DNA from: Diphasiastrum complanatum
Taxonomy: Eukaryota > Streptophyta > Lycopodiopsida > Lycopodiales > Lycopodiaceae
Direction: 5' to 3'
NCBI GenBank assembly: GCA_029204225.1
Contig: CM055094.1
Location: 22,754,657-22,818,656, forward strand
Length of the DNA stretch: 64,000 bases
The notes beneath the pieces were generated by a model. The model made no database searches and was not told the origin of the DNA. It was given only the letters and a program-made list of their open reading frames with translations. The position numbers and the translations under genes are program-made. Every line of letters starts with the position of its first letter. The stretch's first letter is position 1. Below, one piece after another: positions 13,236-25,200 of the stretch.

Positions 13236-16200
13236 TAGAGAGAGAAAGAGCTTTATTCATGTCTTTTCCATGCCAAAAGGCATATAAAACTAGTAAATGT
13301 ACATGTCAAGTATGTGGTAACCGTAGGAGCGTATGAAACGTCTCCAAAACTATAATAGAAGTAACAAATCTAATTGCTATGAACTGAAATGGAAACTGAA
13401 AAAGATGCGATGATATATGAAGCATGTGGGAGCATATATACTGCTAAATGTCATGAATACGGTATGACACTATCATCCAATCCTGTCACGCTAATGCTAT
13501 AAAAGGATGTAATATGGGCTGCAACATGAAGAATCACTGGTGGTCGCTGACGTCGTCTAGCGCTGCATGAAGGCTCAAGAGGTGTTGAAGACCATAACCT
13601 TGGTCTTCGCAGTGTTCACCCCCAATCCCCATTTGGTACAGAATCCCTGTAAACAATGCAGCTGCCTCTGTAATCCCTCTTTGGTCGGGGATACTAGTAC
13701 CTCATCATTTGCATACAAGAGAATAGCAATCAAGATGGTGCCAAGTCTACATCCAGCTCCTCCACACTGTGAGATGGCTCGCTCTAACTCATCAATGTAT
13801 AATCCAAAAAGAATCGGCGAAAGAGAGCATCCCTGTTTCACCCCAATGGTGCTCCAAATGTGGTCAGAGATACCACCCCCATGTCGGAAACATCCCAAGA
13901 TGTTCTCATAGAGAGCCATCACTGCCATAACAATATCCATGGAGAAACCAAGGTCCCAAAGTCTCTGAATGAGCAGGGAGCGTGGTACAGAATCAAAGGC
14001 TTTCCTGAAGTCCACAAAACAGTAGTAAACCCTTTCTTTCCTGTACTTAGCTTCCTCAATCAAAGCTCGAAGTGTGAAAATATGGTCAATGGTAGAGTAA
14101 TGAGCTCGGAAACCTGCCTGTCCCAATGCATGTAATCTCCTGGATTCCGCCTCTGAACTTATTGCAGACTGGAGTATGGTACCATAAAGTTTAGTGAGGA
14201 CATGACCGATCATGATAGTGCGGTAGCTACGAGGAATCATGGGATCATCATTTTTATGGATAGGATGGATGATGTTGGTGCACCAGGATGAAGGGAAGCC
14301 AGAGACAATGGCGGAATTGAGGAGAGTGGCTAGTGTGGGAGCAAGGAGGTCAGGAGCATGGATTAGGAGTTCAGACTTGAGGTCTTCAATGTCTCTTGCT
14401 TTATGGGATTTCATTTTCTTGATGGCCGCAAGTACCATGTCAGCGGTGAAGAAGGTGAACTCAGAGGGACGTGGGGAGATAGAGATGGGTGCATCAGTAG
14501 GTATGGTATATAGGCTGGTAGTGTATTCGGTCCATATGCGAAGGTCTTCCAGGAGAGGTGGTGGAGCACGAGGGATAAACTCATGCCAAAAGGCGCCTGA
14601 AGAGGAATTGAAGAGAAGGTCAACAAGACGTTTTCCTTCAGAGTCATCATAAGCACGTTTTTTCCGGCGGAGTGTACGATGGTAAGAGCGTCGAGCGGAG
14701 CGGAGGAGGTGAGGTTCATGAATGCGGGCATGGGTGACAAGATGATGAAGAGAGCGACACTCGGTATCATACCATGGAGGGTGTGGAGGGCGTAGCGATG
14801 AGGGACGTATGTGTTTGCCTTTGTGGGCCTTGGATGGAAAAGCTAGGGAAGCAGCGGTATGAAGAGAGGTGCTAAGAAAAGCTGCTTGTCGACTGTACTA
14901 TTGTGCGGAAACGAATGGAGTAGGGAGGTAAGAAACTCATGGTAGACTGGTGCATAGAGTGATCAGAGAGAGTGGTGGGGGAGATATGAAAATCAGAGAT
15001 GAGAGGTATGGAGGATGGTGATCCCATGAGATAATCCACAACACTATGTCCACCACTGCGAGGATGACAAGTATAACTGCTGGAATCTGGCCAGCAAGTT
15101 AGATATATATATTTATGGGTGGTTGTTGGAGCTGCCTGCACTAGCTTGAGCCTTGTTCGATTCTTCCACTAATTTGCAATTCTTTGTCAAATAGTTTTGT
15201 ATCCACACATAGCACCTGATCTTTAGGGTAGTTGTAAAGATGTCCCTCCTGTCTGCATGCTCTGCAAACAACTCAATTGCCAAAGTTGGTGGTAACTAAT
15301 TTTTCCACTCTTTTCTGCTCTTTCTAACTTTCTTGAACTTCCTCTTCTTAGGATCTTGTGCAACCCATCTCTAGAATATTTGGCTTCCTTTCCTGGTGAC
15401 AAGGGTTTTCATAATCTTTCTTCCAACATTTTAAATCATTGAGCATAGAACAGCACATCTTCTTTGTATTTCTGATTGATCGTCTGCAGCTTATCCATAA
15501 TCTCTTTATCTTCATGTTCCTTCCGGTGCTCTGAAATGTCTTGCTGGTTATTGCTTCTTGCAGAATTCACCATCTCCGGCGATTGTTTTGCCAAATAAGA
15601 TTTGGATAACTCCCAAGTTCTACCTAGAAATCAAGGATTAGATTAAGTTCACGCTCCTCCAAGATAATCTCAACTACTCTAAACCAATCCTTGCAACGAA
15701 ACTAATAAGGCGTTAGGCCAAGGGTGGGTGCAGTAATAGAAATAGTTACTCCTTTCTTGACTACCTAACCCTAGGGGATTTTTACTTGATTTTCGTAGTC
15801 TACATATACATGCAAGGCTACAAAAACAGTAACTAGATTAATGCCACTCAAGTATCGCTCACCTAACCAAGCATCATTCTTAAAAGTGAGTGGAACATTC
15901 AAAACTATCAGCATTCTAGACAACTGATCGACAGGAATAAACCTTCAATAGCAATAGCTAAGAAAACGTTGCACAATGAATTTGTATATGCTTCTAGACA
16001 TTCGCAGTACAATGGTTTTTGCTGCAAATAGATCAACAGCCCCAACATATTTGCATATCATATTATCCTAAGATATTCTTTTTTGGCCATAGAACTTATT
16101 ACCTATGAGAAACTGACTTGTATAAATCAGAAAAGGATCCTACATGGGGTCAAGAAAAACTACATAATTGTATTCAAATAACCTTGCTTACCATTGTTAA

Positions 16201-19200
16201 TAAAGGAAAATGACTTGTATTTAAAAATCAATTCATAGATTTGGATGGATGTTATTAGCCTTTTATGTGATATCGTCCAAGGTTCATGAGCATTTACTGC
16301 TACTCCTCCCAAGGATTCACATAAAATAGGTTTAGCTGTCTCATAAAAAGAAGAAACTCACAAATACTTTCACAAAAAGAGAAATAGCTTTCAGGGTTTC
16401 CAATTTCACGATTTGAGATTTTGGGGTTGTTGCAGAGTGCACGTTTTCTTTGTTACTGTTGTGTATTATCCTAGACATTACGTTGATATTTTTGATGCTT
16501 TGTTTTTCTTGTTGATAAGAGTTCAAAGACAATTTTTTGACAGTGACAAAATTGTATCATGGATCCCTTAAGAGCCCTTGGAACACTACGAGTAGAGTAA
16601 CTTAAACTCACTCCACAATTGATTGATTTGGTTCCTTGTTATTCGTAGGAGAGTTATTTGCAGTTCATTTGAGAGCATGGCTCCTGGCTATTTTTATGCT
16701 CAACTTAGTGTGATTGTACATTGATCTTAGCTGGAGATTGTCAAATTGTCATCTGTCTGCTATTCACTGTTGCTTTATGTGATATTGTGTTCATAACTGT
16801 ATGTATCCATGTACAGATGTTACACACCCAGATAGTAAATTTCGATGCAATCAATCAGAGGTGGCATATAGTGTCTGTATATGACAGGCGTACTTTCTCA
16901 TTTTTTGTCCACAGTCCAGCTAATACAGTTTTACTTCTGCAGTTCAACAGATTAGAAGCAATAGGCGAAATTCCAAAACATCTGAAGTGCAGCCTTCAAG
17001 GCAATGAACAGTTGCATCTGGGCAGTCCTGAGACTAAGCAGTGCAGATGTGGCAAAAAGGTTCAATATAACGAGATGAGGCCGCTATCTCCTCAAAAGGA
17101 AATTTCTCTACAAGGTGTGCTACTTCAAAGAATCTTTGGTGGATATACTCTGCTTAGAGATCTTCCAAGCTGTAAAATATGGACTACTTATTATTGACAT
17201 TATTGAAGAAAGTTGACATTAGCTCTTGTTTTTAAGTTCAGAATGGTGGGTGTTATGTCCTTTGCTGCTATTTATGCATGGTAAATTGTAATCAAATTGT
17301 AGCTGCTCAAAAGCACTTGCAAACTGTCTGCCAGATTGTTTACCACCTTTCTCATTTTTATAGTTGTTTGTAGGAGATTTATCATCGTCGATTTCATCAA
17401 GTACCAGAATCCCTCTTGTGAAAGGCAATACTTATGTCAAGTCTAGGCCAGCCTGTAAGAGACAAGACAACCAACAGCAGAAAGCCCGTCAGGACAGGCT
17501 CAATTCCAGTAGAAATACAAAATCAGATGATGCTGTTATGTCAATTTTGGTAGGCGAGGAGGCTACGCTTGTTAAAAAGGCAGCTAATTTAGTAGCAATT
17601 GACATGAACATTGAAGGTAGCCATCAGGATGTTCTTGCTTCTTGTAATTGTCATACTAATCTGGAGAGAGAAGGGGGAAAGCTGGTTCCACATACAAATT
17701 GCCCACATTTTAAAGAGCTGGAAAGAGAGGAATCTAGAATGACAAGCCATCGGGATACTGAAAATGACGAAATCCAGAAAAAATGTGAGGAGCTTCAGGA
17801 AAGTGATTGCAAAGATAATGATAGAGCTGGTTCAAAAAATAAACAGCTTGTCTGCGTCAAACAGACTGGACATGTTGGTGTTGCCAGTAAAGATAGTTCC
17901 AGCTCCTTTGTTATAAAGGAGCCGTGCAGGGAAGTTGCGACACAAATTGAGCACTCCTACTATGATCACGAGTTGTTATTGTCAGGGAAAAGTGAAGATC
18001 AGTGGAAAGATGGAAAAGTTGATAAAAATCATAGTCAAGAGCAAATAGAGTGCACATATATTAAGCTTGCAAGGAATCGTAGTGGCAAGATTGACGTAAA
18101 TCCTAAGCCCAGTAAGAGAAGGAAATCTCTTGATACATTCTCGGATGTATCATACAAGTATTGCAAAGAATCTTTTTGTGGTTTCCAAGATAAACTAAGC
18201 GATGGATTTTATGATGCTGGACGGGATCGACCATTTCTGCCCTTGGATGTGCTTGAGGAAGAGCAGCTATCTTTTAATTATCGGGAAGTAATCCTTGTTG
18301 ACAGGTACTAAGGCAGATATGTTTCATAGTTGTTTAATTTGTTGATTCTTTGTTAGTTTTTATAGAAAATCATCCAACGATACAAGTTGGTTGTTTGCTT
18401 GGATGAATCTCTCTGATTATAAAGAGGATCTTTTGCCTGACTTATGAGTGCTGGAGCTGTACTCTCCTTTCAGGGAAAGAGATGAGGATCTTGACGCAAT
18501 TGCAATGTCAGCGAAGCAACTTCTCGAGGCTTGTTCAGAAAAGCGATCTGTAAATGATGTGTTAGAAGAACAAAGAGGAGTTAAGTTTCAGAATGTATCT
18601 CTTCTTGCTCTTTATGTTTCAGACTGTTTTGGTGGAAGCGACAAGACCTTTAATGTTACGAGAATGAGGCGTGCTACTCTTGGAGGTACAGCGGGGTCCC
18701 CCTTTGTGTGTTCCTGCAGCATGGACGACAATGCTAGTGTGGCTGACAATCAGAGTGAAGCATCTGCTTCCTTAGCAGGAGTTTTACCCAGTTTGCAGAT
18801 GTTGTGTGATGGGGCTGTAAGATATCTCAAGTTGAAGAGAGGCTCAAACGTGTTACCTATTGGATCTTTACCCTATGGTGTTTGTCGGCATAGGGCAATT
18901 CTTTTAAAGGTATAATCATATCTCTGCTGTAATTTTGTGGTTTGAGAAGCTCGACGGTCCTCTTCTGAAATTCTTGATTTTTATGCTTTTCAGTCTTTTC
19001 TAAAAATAATTACAAGCAAAATTTTGTTGAGAACTGTATCCACACGCATCTGACTTGTCATTGATTGAATAGTACCTATGTGACAGGTCAGATCCTATCA
19101 TTCCTTGTGAATTGATTCGTGGCTATTTGGACTATACCCCACATGCGTGGAATGTTGCCCTTGTACTAAGTGAAGGCACAACTGTTCGCATGCTTGTGGA

Positions 19201-22200
19201 TGCGTGTCGGCCTCTTGATATACGTTCAGAAAATGATCCTGAATATTTTTGTAGGTAGGTGATTATTGTTTTATCTCAAATGTCGGTGATGATTTTGATA
19301 TGAGCAAGCCATTTTTTTACTGTTAGTATTTATGTCATTGACTACATATATCATGGTTGTAGTGAATCACGATTCGCGGGCAATAGTGATTTGCGAATTG
19401 CGACATGAATCGCGATTCGTGACCCCACGAATCGCGAATTGCGACTGAGAATCGATTTTCAACAACAATAGTTTTCAGCCGATTCGAATCCAGCGTAAAA
19501 CATTGTTCTAGCTATATATCTACCCTGAAATGGACCATACTATACTTGAAACTACTGGCAACTTGCCTACATGCAATGGTCTCGCCAAGAGCTTCAAGTT
19601 GATACCCATATTGCGGCCAAATAGAAAAAATTTAATTCTCCAAACCCTACTGTGAATTGTGCTTTGAACTGCAATTCACGGTTGACAGCTGCATCCATGA
19701 TATCAAGTATATCTTGCGTATTACCACAGCCTCTTCATAGATCTACGTAGATCAAGAAGATAGTAACGTCATTATCATTCATTCTAAAGTTGAGTGAATG
19801 ATCATGCGCACTTATAATGAAGTTTTGAGAGAGTAGAAGGAATGGAGCCTAGCACCAACTCCTTGCTGCTTGCTTAAGTCCATGAAAACTCTTTTGAAGA
19901 AGACATACATAATGAGGCTTGTCTTGAGAAATGTAGGCCTTGGGTTGCTCCATGAAAATCTCTTCTTCAAGCTCACCATTCAAGAAACTTTTAGTCACAT
20001 TAGTCACATCCAGTTGCCATAGATCCTAATCAAAAAGTGTAGCAAGAGAAATGAGGATTCGAATGGTTACCATCTTTGCCACAATCTCTCGCATACTCTT
20101 GAGCATATCCTTTTGCCACCAACCTTGCTTTGTACTTATTGATTGACCCATCTTGATTTGCCTTCACTTTGAAGATTTGTTTGCACCCAATTGCCTTCTT
20201 GTCCTTTGGAAGCTTCATCAACCTCCAAGTGTTGTTCTTCATTAGAGCTTCATACTCATGATCCATTGCTTGGATCCACTCCTCCTTTTGCGTTGCATGC
20301 TCTACCGCGGTCAGAAACGCGTTTTTGAAATTTTCCAAAAAATTCTAGAAATGTTTTTTTAAAAAAAAATTTGTTTGGTTTTTTTATGGGCATTATGGGT
20401 ATCAGATGAAAGCTTTGATTAAGAGCATTTTTAATGTGTAGTTTGTCGATTGTTCCGGGTGCAAGATGGTCCAATTTAGGTGCATTAATCCTATTATAAT
20501 TGACAACGGAATTTAGTGTAGACAAGAACAATGAACATGAATCTGAAATTCTGATTATAATAAAGCAAGTACATATGATGGTGCTATCCAAGCATGCACC
20601 CTGGAGAAGGGCTTCAATGGCGATCTAGAATAGACTCTGGATGACTGATCTACACAATAACAGAATGCTGAGAGAGTGAACAGCCAAAGGACCTAGGGGA
20701 TGTGAAACACCAAAAAGTGTGTTTTCACTCAGGGAGTTGGAAGGCCAAATCATGAAGACGCCTTACTGTCAGGGGACCTCGCCGCTAGGGGGCGTTGCCC
20801 CCCAAACCCCCCACCGGGGCTACCGCCCCCCGGACCCCCTGTTCCCCTAAGCATTTATTGAAAACCAGAGAAAATAACAACCAAATAGCTATTGAAAATA
20901 AGATTTGTTTGTGCCCCATCTACTGCACTTCTGAGAGGCAAAACGCTAGTTCGACCATTGATCCCCTAAAAAAATTTCAGCCATAAGCTATTTTTCCACA
21001 CAAAAAAAATGTATTATTAATTATTTTTTTAACGATTCGGGGTTGTGAATTGCGTTTCTGTGAAACGCGGTTTCAGAAACGTGTTTGCCCATAAATGCTT
21101 TTTGGTGCAATTATGTCCTAAGCACAACTTTCTGGATCTTAACAGATTTGGTCTCCACATTAATTGGAGATCTAGGTTGAAAACCGTGTAGGAAATAGAA
21201 GCCTAAGGATGCAGGATCTTAACTATTCAATCACACAAAGCATTCTCAAAAGAAAGAGAGAGATGGCTAGAAACCCTCTTGTAGAAACTCGTGGACAGCC
21301 AAGGAGAATAATCAGTATTGCTTACAAAAGTGTCTCATACAAATGGGATGCACACATATATATAGTCCAAGATGACTATCTAACTTCATGACTATTGGCT
21401 ATCCAACTACTTGACTATTGGCTATCCAACTTTCTATAAGTTACATAGAAAGAATAAGGTACCTCCAATATGTCAAGTTGGGGTACTTAATGTCACAATT
21501 AGGCATAGTGGACCCATGAGTCCCTACCAAGTTAATTTAACCTATGGTAATGTAAGCAATTCCATTTACATTCCAACAAACCGTACATAAGCATAAACGG
21601 ACTATAGCCTATAGCAGAATGTTTTCTACTATTGTAAGCAAATTCAATCAAAGGAGTAATCCTCCCACTGAGACTGCCTGTGGGACACGTATGTTCTCAA
21701 CATATCCTCCATATTCTGATTAGTTCTTTCAGTCTGTCCATCTAATTCAAGATGACCAGTAGAACTAAAACTCATCGAGATTTCAAGCATTTGGAATACA
21801 GCTGACCAGAAGTGACTTGTGTACTTAGGATCTCTATTACTAGAAATATCACTTGGCAATCCATACAACCTAAATAATCTTTCCACAAACATCTTGGCCA
21901 AATTCGAAGCCTTTGTAGTTGACTTATCTGGTATGAACGTAGCTAACTTAGTTAACCTGTCCACTACAACTTTTAATAGAATCATTTTGCCGTTGGGTCA
22001 TAGGAAATCCAACTACAAATCCATACATATGCTTTCCCATCTCTTCTGAGGAATATCCAAGGGATGTAACAATCCTCCAACGTTTAGGCGTTCTGTTTGG
22101 CTAGTTGATAGGGTTTACACTTAACCATATATGACTTGACATATGGCTTGAGTTTTGGCCTATAAAACTCTCTTGACCAAATTAAAAGTCTTGCGTGTAC

Positions 22201-25200
22201 CTAGATGACCTGCACAGGATACGTCATGACATTAAAACAGAATTATCATCTTTATATCATCACCTCCTGGTACACAAACCTTCCCATTATAAAATAGTAA
22301 CACATTTCGAATGGTAAACTGTCCACAATCTTCTTATCTTCTTGGACAACTGAGATGCCTATGAACATCTAAGTTCCATTCTCATTCATTTCGTTTTTTA
22401 CCAACTTCCATATCCGACCACAACGAGAATCGTTTTCATACTTTCCTAACAACAAAGCATATATATCCGTAGAAATCTAGGTCAATGAAAGTTCATTTTA
22501 TTTACCAATCCGACTAAGAACATCTGCAACTTCGTTGGAACTGCCTTTGACATATCGGATCTCATGATCAAATGTTTGCATAAGCTCAGCCCATCGAACT
22601 TTACGACCCCTTAGATTGTGTTGATTTGCAAAAGATTTTCAGAGGTTGGTGATCTATATACACTATAAATTGATTACCATAAACAGAATGCCTCTAGGTT
22701 TTAAGTGCATGAATCGAAGTAAATAGCTCTTTTTCCTAAGTTGTATAAGGCAACTGAGGTCCAGTGAGTTTCTTGCTCGATCGTATCTTCGTCTATTTTC
22801 AACCCTTTCGGGTGATCTTATTGTTGAAATATGATGACTATTTCCTCCTTTTGGCTTGTATACTTGTAACTTGTAAGTTGTGCATAAGACATGGGGGTAA
22901 AACATTAAATGTACATAGTACACCTCACTTGAGCTAATTAGGCAAGTGGTGACAAGTATGTTAAAAGACCCATGTGGGCCTAGAGCTAGAATAGTAATGT
23001 ACTATTTGTGGCCCCAAGATCTTTTTGTTCTTGAGGGGTTTCTGCGCCCTCCTCTACTTTTTCATTATGTTGGAATCCATCTTGAGTTCTCTCTTGCTTG
23101 TTGTGTCTACTCCTCCATAGCTAGTTTTTGAAGCTTTCATGGTGTGCTTTCTATGTTGTTAAGATACTCCATAGCTAGGCCTTGGATTTTGTCACTTGAC
23201 CAAGATATTCTAGTTCATGCTTGAAGAATTCACACTTGGACTCTTTAGCAAAAAGTGTCTCTCTTCCAAGAATCCTCAAGACAAGCTTGATATGATTCGC
23301 ATGATCCTTAAGGGTTCTACTATAGATGAGGATATCATCTAAAATAAAACTATGAGTTGACCTAGATATGGACGAAATATATCGTCCATTCTCTTTTGAA
23401 ATGTCGCAAGTGTATTCTTTAAACCAAAAGGAAGTATTAAGAATTGTATTGTCCGAACCTCATCTGCACATCACTTGGATGAATTCTAATCTAGTGATAT
23501 CCGATTTTGAGATTTATTTTTCTGAAGTATTTAGCTCCACCTAACCGATCTAGCAGATCTCTTGGGCAATGAATATTTAACACATGTTCTTAAAATCAAT
23601 ATTAGGAGATTTTTTAAATAGCCACTCATAGCCTAGAATTATATCTATGCATGCTAATGAAAATCAACTAATTCTCTAGTCTTGAATAAAAGTGGGGGCT
23701 TCAGTACTTTGACTTCCCAAGTCTCCAACTCTGCTCCTAAAGCTAGATATACTTTATATCTATGGTTGTTGGCTTCAATTTCTAGGCCGAGTTTTGGCTC
23801 GAGATGATAATAAAAGAAATTATGAGTTGAACCATTGTCCACTAAAATACTGACTTCTTGATCCTTCACTGTGCCTTTCAAAAGATATAAATCATTTGGC
23901 AAAAAAGAAGTACTGAAGAAACATTGACACTCACAATCAATCAGGTCAATTTTCAACTTTAGATTTCCGATGCTTGACATCTCAATCACTTGAGCTGTGG
24001 GTTTCTTTCACTCCAGGCATAATATTATAAAATGTCTAGGCTTATTGCAAATAAAACAAAGATTCGCTTGCTTGGCCTTCTTCCGGGATATCGGCTTCTT
24101 TTCATTACCTTCTAATGCGATTTGATCAAGCTCATCAAAGTATTTGATCTCGGTTTTGTCACGAACTCATTTTTTCCTTTATTTGGTCTTGATGTCGATG
24201 GATTAACTTAAAATTGCTTCTTGGATGCCACCACAGTGGAATCATAGGGTTTTGTGATTCGTACAACATTATCGAAACACATTTTGCTTGCATTCATCTT
24301 AATAATCTGTTGGCAAAACTAGGATGAATTGCCTGAGAACCAGTTCAGAATCTAATGATAGAACCTTATTACATAAATCCATAAACTCTTGGAGATAAGA
24401 GCTTCACTCAGGTCTAGCAAAGGTTTGTAGGCTCAGATCAACCAAAAAATGGTTTTTAGGAGGGCACCCACCAAAAAAACTTCGGTGAATTGTTGCGTAA
24501 GACTCCAAGCACCAAAATAGGTGTATGAGGGCTTGACACAGAGGTAGTTCAACTTACCTTTTAGATTGTGTATAGATCCATAGGTTTCAGGTTATGTAGA
24601 AAGAGTTATTCATGCCCAAAAATTATCAAAAATACACTAATTTTTGAGGTTTTGGTCCCCATACAATACCAATAGCCTACCAGATTAGTCAACAACCTTT
24701 GGACTACTTCATTGCACTTCTGAGAACATGCATGCAAAGTTTACAACATAGAAAATGATTCAATCTCTCAAAAAAGTGAAAAAACCATGTTTTCTTGACC
24801 AATTTTTTTTAAATTTTTTCAGCATGTTCAGAGGATCACAATCAGTTGCAAGTGCAATCAGATGCTAACTATTGTAATTCAACCTTATGAAAGTATTGAA
24901 AGTTCTCATTATGCTCAATACTAACTTTTAATGATCGATTTTAGCCAAAATCATCAAATTTTGACCAAAATGCAGTCTGTATCCAATATTGACCATATAA
25001 CTGGCATGCATTCATTAGAACCTATCCTAATGACTGAAAAATAGTAAGTACTAGTGCATTCAATGAATTTCAAGCTAAAACATTGAATACGAGTTGAAAA
25101 ACCGTAAAAACTCGAATACTTTGCAGTTTCGGCTATGGAGAACGTTGATAACACTGATCATTAGGCTGAAAACAATGAAAGTCTTGAGAAGCCACTTGGA

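Larger units (their letters stand above)
12678..15141 (-). pseudogene. LINE (non-LTR retrotransposon) relic
   Basis: Three domains are legible on the minus strand. The endonuclease C-terminus is at about 14890-15100, with GGHSVVDYLM..SDFHISPTTLSDH. The reverse transcriptase is at 13575-14770 (start of domain AIKKMKSHKARDIEDLKSELL, then QAGFRAHYSTIDHIF, VDFRKAFDSVPR, GVKQGCSLSPILF); its active-site box reads YANDE instead of YADD. A terminal zinc-ribbon (zf-RVT type) is at about 12720-12850, with ICxLCSLDEVESQEHFIFRCPVYY. Frameshifts, a stop and an internal GA microsatellite show it is inactive. It lies in intron 2, antisense to the host gene. Confidence 0.85.
19255..21639. other. Intron 6, first part, repeats and a copia fragment
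   Basis: First part of the 8,727-bp intron 6 (19255-27981). It holds a cluster of short palindromic 'gcgaatcgcgattcg'-like words (19370-19460), a minus-strand copia RT fragment (20030-20280), a GC-rich island (20770-20850) and a second AAACGCG cluster (21040-21100). No intact gene. Confidence 0.5.

Noticed and set aside
17060-17061. Donor at 17060 for exon 3
   Set aside because: An exon of 117 nt would not match the phase of exon 4; the donor at 17115 does.
19087-19090. Acceptor 'gacag' at 19086 for exon 6
   Set aside because: It would shift the frame and lose the EDR1-like text; the acceptor at 19072 keeps phase 0.
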